Below, piece by piece: positions 1 to 10,214 of a stretch of 46,404 nucleotides of DNA. The stretch comes from an uncultured Anaerolineales bacterium (lineage in GTDB: Bacteria > Chloroflexota > Anaerolineae > Anaerolineales > UBA4823). The notes under the pieces are model-generated. The model was not told the origin of the DNA. It did no database searches and saw only the letters and a list, made by a program, of their open reading frames with translations. The translations under genes were made by a program, and so were the position numbers. Location: the NCBI GenBank assembly GCA_937928795.1, contig CALFWB010000079.1, positions 1 to 46,404 of the forward strand, written 5' to 3'. Each line of letters starts with the position of its first letter. Position 1 is the stretch's first letter.

Positions 1-102
1 TGGTCGAAATGACAAATCCGAGTACCTAACCCGAACTTGTGATAGTTTAGGGAAGGGCAATTTCTTTAGAAACTCAGTCGACACGCGCGCTTTTAGAGGG
101 CA

Positions 103-744
103 TTAAGGCGAAGTCAATTTCCTAGTTAGCATACTTCCTGCGATGGCACAGGCATCTGTCGGAAGGTAGGAAGCAGCACTGGCATCAAAGAGAATTTGAT
201 AATTGGGTGGAAAGTCCTCGTCTCCTTGCCAATAAACCAATAAGAGGGGTACGCGAGGCAAGACCCAGAAGAGATAAGCGCGGTTGCCAAAGGGATAAAT
301 CTCCCCTTTTAGCTTCTGTGCTGCAACTTCTAATCGATCGACCCGATCTCCATAATGACCTGCCAAAACATGACCGGTATATCCCTGAAAGGCTTGGACA
401 TAAAACCGCCCCTCAGGTAACTCGGCAAAGGATACCCATTTTTCGGTGAGTGCTTGAGGGCGGGCGGTGACGAAGTAGTATAAGATCAGCGCTTGATGGG
501 CGATGCCCAATTCCGTTCCAAAATCGGCAGATGTTGCCACGAAGGTCGGATAACTCAATCGAGTATCTTCCTGCCAGTATGGAAAACGGAAGTATCCGCT
601 GTCTTGTTCTGTGAAGGTGAAAGAGGTGGCTGTGTTTAGCGCTAGTTGTTGTGGATTCCAAGCAGCTAATTCATTGCGGAGTTCTCGAACCCGTTGAGCC
701 AATAAATTTGGCCTATCAAGGGAGGTGAAAAAGTCTTTTTTCAT
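103..744 (-). CDS. DUF3786 domain protein
   Basis: A 213-residue soluble protein of the DUF3786 family, recognised by its C-terminal half: the pattern PRVPLLLVYWQGDEDFPP followed by an LFDASAASYLPT segment is the family hallmark. Function is not established; members occur mainly in anaerobic bacteria and archaea, often near corrinoid or metal-enzyme genes, but no such neighbour is visible here. There is no signal peptide or membrane segment. Its ATG overlaps the stop codon of the upstream hydrolase as ATGA, so the two are translationally coupled, and the gene is third in the T-box-controlled valS operon. Family assignment is fairly sure; the role is unknown. Confidence 0.8.
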   Translation of the reverse strand: MKKDFFTSLDRPNLLAQRVRELRNELAAWNPQQLALNTATSFTFTEQDSGYFRFPYWQEDTRLSYPTFVATSADFGTELGIAHQALILYYFVTARPQALTEKWVSFAELPEGRFYVQAFQGYTGHVLAGHYGDRVDRLEVAAQKLKGEIYPFGNRAYLFWVLPRVPLLLVYWQGDEDFPPNYQILFDASAASYLPTDACAIAGSMLTRKLTSP

Positions 745-1531
745 AGGTTTTTGATGAACTCGCGAACAGCCTGATTGAAGGGTTCAGTTGCCTCCAAGTT
801 GGGGAGATGACCAGCTCGTTCGAGCAGGATCAGTTGGCAATGAGGGATTGCTGCTTGCATCGCTTCGGCTTCTTCAATGGGGATAAGCTGGTCATCCTTT
901 CCGTGCAGGATGAGGGTAGGTACGGTGATCTGGTTAAGAAACGGACGTGAGTCAATCCTTTCCATCATCCCTTGCAGATCGCCGAGTACGGCTTCGAGCG
1001 AAGTTTGTTGCATGATTTCGCGCACGGTTTGGACTAAGGCAGGATTATTTTCGAGGGTTGTGGGAGAGAGCACACGGGGAAGCATGGCTTCAATGATCGG
1101 ATCGATGCCTTGTTCTTTTGCAAGTTCGATGCTACGTTGGCGATTGAGTTTTCCTTCTTGAGTATCGGGTGCAGCGCGCGTGGCAGTTAGGATTAAGCCA
1201 GCTAGGCGTTCGGGATATTGCCGAGCAAAGGCAAAGCTGATATAACCGCCCATGGAGAGACCGCACAAAACGACTTTCTCATGGATATTCAAATAATCGA
1301 GCAGTTTGGCGCAGTCCTCAGCCAATAGCTGCATGGTGTAGACTCCGGCGGTGGGGGTTGAGTCACCATGCCCGCGCAGATCGGGAGCAATGATATGGGC
1401 GTCTTGCGAAAGCGCCTCTATTTGCGGCTGCCACATGCGGCGGTTGAGGGGATAACCATGAACGAACAGGATAGGCTTCCCAGATCCCGCTTCTTCATAA
1501 GCCATTTTGAAGGTCGCAAATTCGGCAAACT

Positions 1532-1535
<4 letters not shown>
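741..1535 (-). CDS. Alpha/beta hydrolase (3-oxoadipate enol-lactonase-like)
   Basis: A 264-residue single-domain alpha/beta-hydrolase. The nucleophile elbow is GLSMGG with Ser94; the acid is expected in the LHGKDDQLIP segment and the base is the His of RAGHLPNLE near the C-terminus. The oxyanion region HGYPLNRRMW and the DLRGHGDS turn are typical of the group containing 3-oxoadipate enol-lactonase and BioH-like esterases. No aromatic-degradation genes lie nearby, so the substrate cannot be stated. The start overlaps the valS stop by 4 nt (ATGA), and the stop overlaps the next gene the same way, making it the middle gene of a tight three-gene operon. Fold certain, substrate unknown. Confidence 0.85.
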
Positions 1536-4258
<2,723 letters not shown>

Positions 4259-4269
4259 CGAAGCAAAAC

Positions 4270-4549
4270 CTCCGTATAAAAAGAAAAAACCCTTCGCCCT
4301 TGAGGACGAAAGGGGCATCTTCCGCGGTACCACCTCACTTCACCAACATTGGTGCGCTTAACCTGAACGAATCGAGCGTTCGGTTTCAGTGATAACGGGC
4401 TGTACCGTGCTGGTCTACTCTTGGCAAGCCAATTTCTTCAGCATTCCATCGGGCGACCTTCGGTGCTTTCTGACCTCGGTGGCTCTCAGCCGGCGACCAG
4501 TCCTTCTCTGTAGGCAGAATGGCACCTACTCTTCCCAATGATATTTTCC
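4270..4549 (-). promoter_or_regulatory. T-box leader of valS (Val, specifier GUC)
   Basis: A transcribed leader that senses uncharged tRNA. The antiterminator T-box TGGTACCGCGGA is at 4321-4332 (reverse strand), directly before a terminator. Upstream are the purine-rich stem I start and an AGAG-type loop. The specifier is probably GTC (reverse of 4455-4457): it is followed by GCC and aligns with CTC-GCC at the same place in the second T-box of this window (22297-22299), matching Val and Leu. The specifier is inferred by this comparison, not by folding. Confidence 0.93.
4284..4314 (-). terminator. T-box terminator of valS leader
   Basis: On the minus strand CCCTTTCGTCCT pairs with AGGGCGAAGGG (one bulge and one G-U) and is followed by TTTTTT. 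Its 5' arm overlaps the antiterminator partner CCTCA, which can instead pair with TGAGG before the T-box, as expected for a switch. Confidence 0.88.
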
Positions 4550-4555
4550 TCTTTG

Positions 4556-4584
4556 ATTATAACGATGGGGGCTGATTTGGTCAA
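4556..4584 (-). promoter_or_regulatory. Sigma-70-type promoter of valS operon
   Basis: On the minus strand TTGACC (4584-4579), a 17-nt spacer and a perfect TATAAT (4561-4556). The predicted transcript start near 4549 lies just upstream of the T-box stem I. Confidence 0.85.
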
Positions 4585-4620
4585 TATTTTTGGGAAAGAT
4601 GAATCGTTGATTAAAATTTC

Positions 4621-4650
4621 TTGACTTTCGGGTTGTATTTGTGCTATCCT
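4621..4650 (+). promoter_or_regulatory. Promoter of MBL-fold gene
   Basis: TTGACT (4621-4626) and TATCCT (4645-4650) with an 18-nt spacer, 30 nt before the ATG at 4682. It diverges from the valS promoter 37 nt away. Confidence 0.65.
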
Positions 4651-4681
4651 ATCGCTATTCTGCCATTGGGAGAGTGGGTGA

Positions 4682-5581
4682 ATGGTCCATAGGGAGCGCA
4701 TTGCTGAAAATGTGTATTCTTTTCAGAGTGATCTATATGCTCAAGTCACTTCTGGAGCCGTTATTGGTCCGAATTGGGCTGTGGTGATCGATACTCTAGC
4801 TGTTCCAGAGGAGACACTTGAGGTTCGGGACTTTATTGAACAAGAACTTAATGTGCCTGTTCGGTATGTTATTAACACCCATTACCATGCCGATCACACG
4901 TGGGGCAATTGTTTTTTTCAAGGGGCGACGATCATTGCTCATAAATTATGTCGTGAGCTTTTAGAAAGCAAGGGAATCCCTGCATTAAAAATTGCTCAAG
5001 AACAACATGCAGCCTATCAGTCGATCCGCATTGTGCTTCCACACATCGTCTTTGAACAAGGGAAAATGACCCTAAGAGTTGGAAAAAAGACTCTGACGAT
5101 CTTCGGCTTGCCCGGTCATAGCAAGGATAATTTGGGTGTTCTGGTCGAAGAAGACCGTGTCCTATTTGCCAGTGATGCTGGCATGGCATTGCCATATATT
5201 GTGGATGGCGATTTTGACGATATGGTCAACAGCCTTAAACTGATGTCTAAGATGGGCTTGGAGAATATCATCCAGGGACATGGCGATATCGTCTTAAGGG
5301 GAGAAATTGACAATTTCATAAAGGAGAATTTGGCGTATCTTTCAGCGATCAAGAAAGCGGTGCGTAAAGCAGCAACACGTAAGTATCCTCTGGATTTGCT
5401 ACAGCAAATCAGCGTTGAAGAATGCGGCAAGAGCCGAGTCTTAATCGGCGGTTTGGCCGAAGAATTGCATCGCAAAAACTTAATCGGATTGTATAAACAG
5501 CTTTATGGTAAATTACCCGAAGGATCTCCTCAAGACGAATATGAATATTACGAAGAGGAGACTGATGAAGAGGAGGAATGA
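4682..5581 (+). CDS. MBL-fold metallo-hydrolase
   Basis: A 299-residue metallo-beta-lactamase superfamily hydrolase. The metal motif THYHADHTWGN (His67, His69, Asp71, His72) is intact; further ligands are expected in GLPGHS, FASDAG and QGHGD. This set supports a dinuclear metal site as in the glyoxalase II and lactonase branches; the substrate is not determinable. There is no signal peptide. About 100 residues follow the core domain, ending in a tail of almost only Asp, Glu and Tyr. The gene stands alone with its own promoter, and its last 34 bp overlap the 3' end of the convergent plsY, whose Ser-rich tail is the antisense reading of the Glu-rich codons. Confidence 0.88.
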   Translation: MVHRERIAENVYSFQSDLYAQVTSGAVIGPNWAVVIDTLAVPEETLEVRDFIEQELNVPVRYVINTHYHADHTWGNCFFQGATIIAHKLCRELLESKGIPALKIAQEQHAAYQSIRIVLPHIVFEQGKMTLRVGKKTLTIFGLPGHSKDNLGVLVEEDRVLFASDAGMALPYIVDGDFDDMVNSLKLMSKMGLENIIQGHGDIVLRGEIDNFIKENLAYLSAIKKAVRKAATRKYPLDLLQQISVEECGKSRVLIGGLAEELHRKNLIGLYKQLYGKLPEGSPQDEYEYYEEETDEEEE

Positions 5582-6249
5582 TTTCCGCTGTTGACGGCTT
5601 GCTGCAAGCGCTTGGCGCGCCGACCGACTAAGCGCTCATTGCCGCGGATTAGGCGGCGGATGTTGGGACGCAGAGCCCAAATTAAGAGCGCTTCTCCGAG
5701 GATGCCGTAAAAGACGTATTGCCACGGGGCGTTGAACCAGATGGCTCGAGCTGCGAAGATGACCGCTGCGATCAAAGCCGTGCTCATCGTTGCGACCGAT
5801 GCATACCCAATAAAGTATAGAATGAGAGCTCCCATAGGAGGAATAATCAACAAACTGGGCGGCCAAATACCAAATGCTCCGCCGACAAACGGTGCGCCAC
5901 CGGCGCCACCACGTAATCGCACCTTCCCGTTTTCAGACCGTTCAATTAAGAAAATTGAATAATTATGTCCTACTACAGCTAAAAGTGGGGAAAACACTTC
6001 CATCCAGATCATATCAGGTACAAAAAACCTGGCAATCCACACTGCGATAGCCGCCTTTAATCCGTCGAGAAAAGCAGTGAGAAAACCGACCCAAAAGCCT
6101 GCGGCACGCCCAGCATTTGTGCCGCCCGTGCGGCCGCTTTCAATTTGGCGAAGGTCTTTGCCAGTGCGCAGTTTGACCAGAATTAGCCCTACCGGAATCG
6201 AGCCAAGTAAATAGGAGATCAGGCAGATCAGTAAGATTTTCAAAACCAT
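5548..6249 (-). CDS. plsY: Acyl-phosphate:glycerol-3-phosphate acyltransferase
   Basis: Integral membrane enzyme that acylates glycerol-3-phosphate from acyl-phosphate, the first step of phospholipid synthesis. Diagnostic motifs: SYLLGSIPVG near the N-terminus, the SGRTGGTNAGR loop, and a second glycine-rich loop RGGAGGAPFVGG in place of the usual GGKGVAT-type loop. About five to six membrane segments are visible. The ATG giving MVLKILLIC was chosen because GGAG lies 6 nt before it; an ATG 10 codons upstream lacks a site. At ~233 residues it is slightly long owing to a C-terminal basic, then Ser-rich tail encoded opposite the end of the MBL gene. It probably shares a transcript with the JAMM and membrane-protein genes upstream. 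Confidence 0.92.
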   Translation of the reverse strand: MVLKILLICLISYLLGSIPVGLILVKLRTGKDLRQIESGRTGGTNAGRAAGFWVGFLTAFLDGLKAAIAVWIARFFVPDMIWMEVFSPLLAVVGHNYSIFLIERSENGKVRLRGGAGGAPFVGGAFGIWPPSLLIIPPMGALILYFIGYASVATMSTALIAAVIFAARAIWFNAPWQYVFYGILGEALLIWALRPNIRRLIRGNERLVGRRAKRLQQAVNSGNHSSSSSVSSS

Positions 6250-6313
6250 GAGCAACTCCGTGATTAATTCATATCTCATTGTCAGATATTGAAACCCTTA
6301 TTTGGACAAAGGG

Positions 6314-6721
6314 TTACTTGAGAACCTGAATTTTAACTTCATAAACTTGCCTTTGGTTAATTCGATACGCTTTATAACCCCACTGCTCATTTGTCTGGAA
6401 GAATATAAAGTAAATCGCCTCGGGGTAAAAAGCTTCTCGGATATCGGTTTCCGATGGAACTTGCGGCCCGCTTGGGTGTGAGTGCACAATGCCCATAAGG
6501 TCTTGTTGGTTCTGCTCGAACTGGAGAAAAGCCTTGAGTTGTTCTTCGGCATCCATACGATAGCGGGTAGGGCTTCTAAGGATATTGGGAATCGGTATCC
6601 AGCTTTGGAACGTGTGGTCTTTTCCTGCCAGTAAGCCACAGGCTTCTTCAGGGAGATGGGCTTGAAAGTGAGAGATGATTTGTTCGATTAAATCCTGGGA
6701 AATTGAATAAATTTCACTCAT
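6314..6721 (-). CDS. JAMM/MPN-family metalloprotease
   Basis: A 135-residue protein of the bacterial Mov34/MPN/PAD-1 family. The zinc motif H-S-H-P-x7-S-x2-D is complete (His80, His82, Ser90, Asp93), and the catalytic Glu is in PEEACGLLAG (residues 24-33). Such stand-alone proteins are predicted isopeptidases; in some bacteria they release the C-terminus of small sulfur-carrier proteins next to cysteine or molybdopterin genes. No such partner is in this window, so the substrate is open. It starts 1 nt after the stop of the upstream membrane-protein gene, and plsY begins 64 bp after its end. Confidence 0.87.
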   Translation of the reverse strand: MSEIYSISQDLIEQIISHFQAHLPEEACGLLAGKDHTFQSWIPIPNILRSPTRYRMDAEEQLKAFLQFEQNQQDLMGIVHSHPSGPQVPSETDIREAFYPEAIYFIFFQTNEQWGYKAYRINQRQVYEVKIQVLK

Positions 6722-6722
6722 T

Positions 6723-7535
6723 TTACTTTAACCAATAAGCAACCACCCAAGAAAAGAACCAAATCAAGAAGGGTTCAACGTAACCAAATTTGGCAAAAGG
6801 AGCTGACCTTAGCCGATGCACCAATAGAAATAAAGCATAGGCAGCTCCAAATAAGGCTAAGCCATACGAGAGGGGTGAAATTGGCCAATAGTGAAGAGGA
6901 GCGGCAATTTGAGCGGTGATGACCGAAATCAGGAGGGCTTCGGTCCATGCCCATTTCTGCGGTTGACGAAGTTTTAGGCTCCTGAGGGACACAAGGAAAG
7001 TAGCGAGAAACAGACTTGGCAGGGTAAAGAGCAAGCGGTAATTGAGAATCCGAGTTAGGCTGCAAAAGAGAAGAAACAAAAAATAGGAAACAGCAAGGAG
7101 CACTGTGACTGCAATGGGATAACGTAAATCATTTGGATTTACGGTGATATACTCGGCAATCAGGATTCCCATCAGAAAGCCTGCACCGAGTAAGAAACTT
7201 AACCAGCCGTAAATACCACCTTCTAAGCGACTGATCAAAAATCCTAAAACCAAAGCCGTTAGCAGGGGAAGCACCCAATGTTCCGTTGTGTTTTGCTTGT
7301 TCCAGAGAGGGTGAGTGCGAATCAACCAATCTGATCCAGACGCAGCAAGGATGGATACAACGATCATGGCAACGGTCTGGATGTTCAATTGAAAAGTAAT
7401 GTAGATGTTCCACAGTACAAGGCGCAATTCTTGTTCTGGGAAGGGAATAAAACCCGCCATTGCAAAGGTCAAGAGGATTGTTGCTGCAATGGTGCTAATC
7501 TGATCGATATTTGGTAAATAACGATTATCTGTCAA
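6723..7535 (-). CDS. Multi-pass membrane protein, unknown function
   Basis: A 270-residue hydrophobic protein with about seven to eight membrane segments, from an N-terminal helix around residues 12-32 to a C-terminal one ending YWLK. I do not recognise a family motif and there is no catalytic signature. The start used is TTG with AAAGG upstream; no better ATG is near. It is first in a minus-strand unit with the JAMM protease (1-nt gap) and probably plsY. A good promoter, TTTACA-17-TATAAT, lies about 65 nt upstream. Confidence 0.7.
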   Translation of the reverse strand: MTDNRYLPNIDQISTIAATILLTFAMAGFIPFPEQELRLVLWNIYITFQLNIQTVAMIVVSILAASGSDWLIRTHPLWNKQNTTEHWVLPLLTALVLGFLISRLEGGIYGWLSFLLGAGFLMGILIAEYITVNPNDLRYPIAVTVLLAVSYFLFLLFCSLTRILNYRLLFTLPSLFLATFLVSLRSLKLRQPQKWAWTEALLISVITAQIAAPLHYWPISPLSYGLALFGAAYALFLLVHRLRSAPFAKFGYVEPFLIWFFSWVVAYWLK

Positions 7536-7601
7536 GATAGGATTAACCTTTTGGCGAAAAGCGGAGAATCAGTGGCAAAGCAATCAGAATTTCAAGGGAA
7601 G

Positions 7602-7630
7602 ATTATAATACGAGAAATTTGATTTGTAAA
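7602..7630 (-). promoter_or_regulatory. Promoter of membrane protein-JAMM-plsY unit
   Basis: On the minus strand TTTACA (7630-7625), a 17-nt spacer and TATAAT (7607-7602). The -10 lies in the self-complementary ATTATAAT at 7602-7609, so the same bases could serve as a -10 for the divergent glycosyltransferase operon, although a plus-strand -35 is not evident. Confidence 0.6.
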
Positions 7631-7646
7631 AAAGCAAAGGGTTGCG

Positions 7647-8849
7647 ATGCGAATAGGCATGTTGGCGGATGTGTATAAACCTCACGTAAGCGGGATTACC
7701 AATTACATTGAGCTGAACAAGAAGTGGCTAGAGGACAAAGGACATGATGTTTTTGTCTTTACTTTTGGCGATGAGACCTATCAGGATGAAGAAGGGAATG
7801 TTATTCGTTCACCTGGTTTACCCTTATTAGACACTGGCTATTACCTGGGTTTTCGCTATAGCAGCGAAGCTATTCGTCTACTGCGGATGATGGATGTCGT
7901 TCATGTCCATCATCCCTTTCTGAGTGGATCGCTGTCTTTGAGATACTGCCGACCGCGAGGTATCCCAATTATCTTTACCAATCATACCCGCTATGATCTC
8001 TACGCCCGAGCCTATTTACCTGTATTGGGGGAATTGGTCGGAGACTCGGCGCTTGAAGCCTATTTGCCAGTGTTTTGTCGATCTGTGGATATGGTCATTT
8101 CGCCCTCAAATGGGATGCGAGATGTTCTTAGAAAACTAGGAGTGACCGTTGAAATTAAAGTTATACCAAACGGCGTAGACCTGACCGCCTTTCGGCAACC
8201 GATTATAGCTGCAGATCGCAGTGACCTTGGATTTGACGCTCACAATGTGGTCTTTATCTATGTCGGAAGGTTAGGTCCGGAAAAAAATCTTCCGTTCCTA
8301 ATTCGCTGTTTTGCCGGTGTAGTCCAAGCCTTTCCTCAAGCTCGTTTATTACTCGTTGGGGATGGGCCTGAAAGGAAGTCTCTGCAAGAAACGGTGGAAC
8401 GCAACGGCATTGCTCCTTATGTTTGCTTTGCTGGCATGGTGCCTTACGAGAAAGTATGTCGTTTTCTCAAAATGGCGGATGTTTTTGCCACGGCTTCAGT
8501 AACCGAAGTCCATCCTTTATCGGTGATCGAGGCAATGGCGGCGGGATTGCCGGTGCTTGGGATTCATTCGCCCGGTATCAGCGATTCGGTGATCGATGGG
8601 GTAAGCGGTTTCTTAGTTGGGGAGGAGGATATGGCAGCTTATGCCGCTAAGATGGCGCGGCTGATTTCCGAGAAGGAGGAGCGCTTGAGAATGGGTAAAA
8701 GAGCGCAACAGGAGTCAGAGCGTTTTTCGATAGATTATACCGGAGAGAAAATGTTAGAAGTTTATCAAAGCGCCATCAAAGGAAAAGCACAGAAACGACG
8801 CAGTCTTTCGGTTCGGTTTCGGCGTTTACTGGATCGAATTCGATCGTGA
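7647..8849 (+). CDS. Glycosyltransferase family 4
   Basis: A 400-residue GT-B fold retaining glycosyltransferase. The N-terminal acceptor domain begins MRIGMLADVYKPHVSGITNY, the usual start of this group. The donor-binding half has YVGRLGPEKN, the GDGPER turn and the E-x7-E motif in EVHPLSVIEAMAAGLPVLG. The closest known types are lipid-linked mannosyl/glucosyl transferases such as those making phosphatidylinositol mannosides or glycolipids; the actual donor and acceptor cannot be read from the sequence. A basic C-terminal tail (KAQKRRSLSVRFRRL) suggests membrane association. First gene of an operon with yraN, miaA, a coiled-coil protein and an ATP-grasp enzyme; its stop overlaps the yraN start. 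Confidence 0.9.
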   Translation: MRIGMLADVYKPHVSGITNYIELNKKWLEDKGHDVFVFTFGDETYQDEEGNVIRSPGLPLLDTGYYLGFRYSSEAIRLLRMMDVVHVHHPFLSGSLSLRYCRPRGIPIIFTNHTRYDLYARAYLPVLGELVGDSALEAYLPVFCRSVDMVISPSNGMRDVLRKLGVTVEIKVIPNGVDLTAFRQPIIAADRSDLGFDAHNVVFIYVGRLGPEKNLPFLIRCFAGVVQAFPQARLLLVGDGPERKSLQETVERNGIAPYVCFAGMVPYEKVCRFLKMADVFATASVTEVHPLSVIEAMAAGLPVLGIHSPGISDSVIDGVSGFLVGEEDMAAYAAKMARLISEKEERLRMGKRAQQESERFSIDYTGEKMLEVYQSAIKGKAQKRRSLSVRFRRLLDRIRS

Positions 8850-9274
8850 TGCAGCAGCGCTCGAAAAGCAGTTTAGGTCGCCAAGGGGAAGACCTTGCCG
8901 TAAAGTATCTTGAGGCAAAGGGGTATTGCATCCTTGAACGCAACTATGCCACTCGATTTGGTGAGATTGATGTTATCGCCTCTTGGTCTGCTGCCCAAAA
9001 TTCAGAGCGATTGGTTTTTGTTGAGGTTAAGTTGCGCCGCAATCGACGCTATGGGTACCCTGAGGAGAGTATCACTTTAAAGAAACTCCAACATCTTATC
9101 CTTGCCAGTCAAGATTACCTTCAAAAACATTTGCTAGAGGACTCGGATTGGCAAATTGATGTCATCTCGATTGAAATGAAAGAGGAGCGCAGCCCAGAAA
9201 TCATCCACCTTGAAAATGTAACGGCATCGTTAGCTCTCAACCATTGCGGTGATTTGTATGGAAAAAAACGATGA
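8849..9274 (+). CDS. yraN: YraN family (UPF0102) nuclease-like protein
   Basis: About 141 residues with the UPF0102 signature: LGRQGEDLAVKYLEAKGY, then ERNYATRFGEIDVIA and VFVEVKLRR, which recreate the E...D...ExK active-site layout of Holliday-junction-resolvase-type restriction-like folds. The biochemical role is unsettled; DNA processing is suspected. ATG at 8849 overlaps the glycosyltransferase stop (TGATG); a GTG one codon upstream is possible. The 3' end overlaps the start of miaA by 17 nt, showing tight operon packing. Confidence 0.9.
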   Translation: MQQRSKSSLGRQGEDLAVKYLEAKGYCILERNYATRFGEIDVIASWSAAQNSERLVFVEVKLRRNRRYGYPEESITLKKLQHLILASQDYLQKHLLEDSDWQIDVISIEMKEERSPEIIHLENVTASLALNHCGDLYGKKR

Positions 9275-10214
9275 TCGAAAATTGGTGATTGTTGTCGGTC
9301 CAACCGGTGTGGGGAAAACCGAGTGCGCTTATCACCTTGCCCAAGCTCTTGAAGGTGAAATCATTTCAATCGACTCGCGATATCTATATCGAGGAATGGA
9401 TATTGGAACCGCAAAGCCTAGTCGGCAGATGAGAGAGATTGTACGCCATTATCTGGTGGACGTAGCCAGCCCGAACGAGAATTGGAGTTTAGCTATCTTC
9501 CAAGCAAAAGTCTATGAGGCTATAGAGGAGATATTGCAGCGAGATAAATTGCCGCTGTTAGTGGGTGGCACTGGTCAATATTATCGAGCGATTCTGGAGG
9601 GGTGGCAACCACCACCTGTCCCTCCCAATCCAAACCTGAGGTCAAGCCTTGAATGCTTCCTAAGTCCAATGCAGCCATATGAGCGAAGGCGCTGTTTGGC
9701 TTACCTCGATCCAGAAGCGGCAGGACGGATCGATCCGCGCAATTTGCGGCGCATGATCCGAGCATTTGAAGTGATCTTTTCTACAGGCGTCCCATTCTCA
9801 CGCCAACGGAAAGCCGAAATGCTCTCATATCCTTGTTTTATTGTCGGTCTGACCCTGCCACGCGAACAGCTCTATGAGAAATGCGATCGACGTATTCAGC
9901 GAATGCTCAAAGAAGGGTGGATTGACGAAGTGAAGCGCCTTTTAGAAGAGGGATATACGCCAGATTTACCCTCTTTTAGTGCAATTGGTTATCGTGAGAT
10001 TGCTGCGTATCTCCAGGGTTTGATGACAATGGACGAAGTGGTAGCTCAAATTAGGCGTCGTACCCGCATCTTAATCCGCCGTCAGGCAAATTGGTTCCGC
10101 GAGGATGACCCAGAGATCCATTGGTTCCTCGCCAAAGAAGGGGTTGCTCAGGAAATCATAGAAACCGTTCAACAATGGTTGGAGCAAATCCGTATTCGGG
10201 ACAGGATGGGATGA
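9258..10214 (+). CDS. miaA: tRNA dimethylallyltransferase
   Basis: Transfers dimethylallyl to N6 of A37 in tRNAs that read UNN codons. At ~318 residues it has normal length. Motifs: P-loop GPTGVGKT near residue 13, RGMDIGTAKP, the VGGTGQYYRA segment, and a C-terminal RRTRILIRRQANWFR tRNA-binding region. The Gln common in DSxQVY is replaced (DSRYLY). I use the ATG at 9258 rather than a GTG 9 nt upstream. The stop overlaps the next gene's start as ATGA. Confidence 0.96.
   Translation: MEKNDDRKLVIVVGPTGVGKTECAYHLAQALEGEIISIDSRYLYRGMDIGTAKPSRQMREIVRHYLVDVASPNENWSLAIFQAKVYEAIEEILQRDKLPLLVGGTGQYYRAILEGWQPPPVPPNPNLRSSLECFLSPMQPYERRRCLAYLDPEAAGRIDPRNLRRMIRAFEVIFSTGVPFSRQRKAEMLSYPCFIVGLTLPREQLYEKCDRRIQRMLKEGWIDEVKRLLEEGYTPDLPSFSAIGYREIAAYLQGLMTMDEVVAQIRRRTRILIRRQANWFREDDPEIHWFLAKEGVAQEIIETVQQWLEQIRIRDRMG

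Noticed and set aside
1-102. Region before the DUF3786 stop codon
   Set aside because: I found no gene, clear terminator or repeat in it.
4259-4333. N-terminal extension of valS by 25 codons
   Set aside because: It lies in the T-box leader and terminator; the ATG at 4258 has a good ribosome site and matches the family start.
10121-10210. 30-codon extension of the coiled-coil protein
   Set aside because: It lies wholly within miaA in another frame; ATG at 10211 begins the membrane anchor and overlaps the miaA stop.
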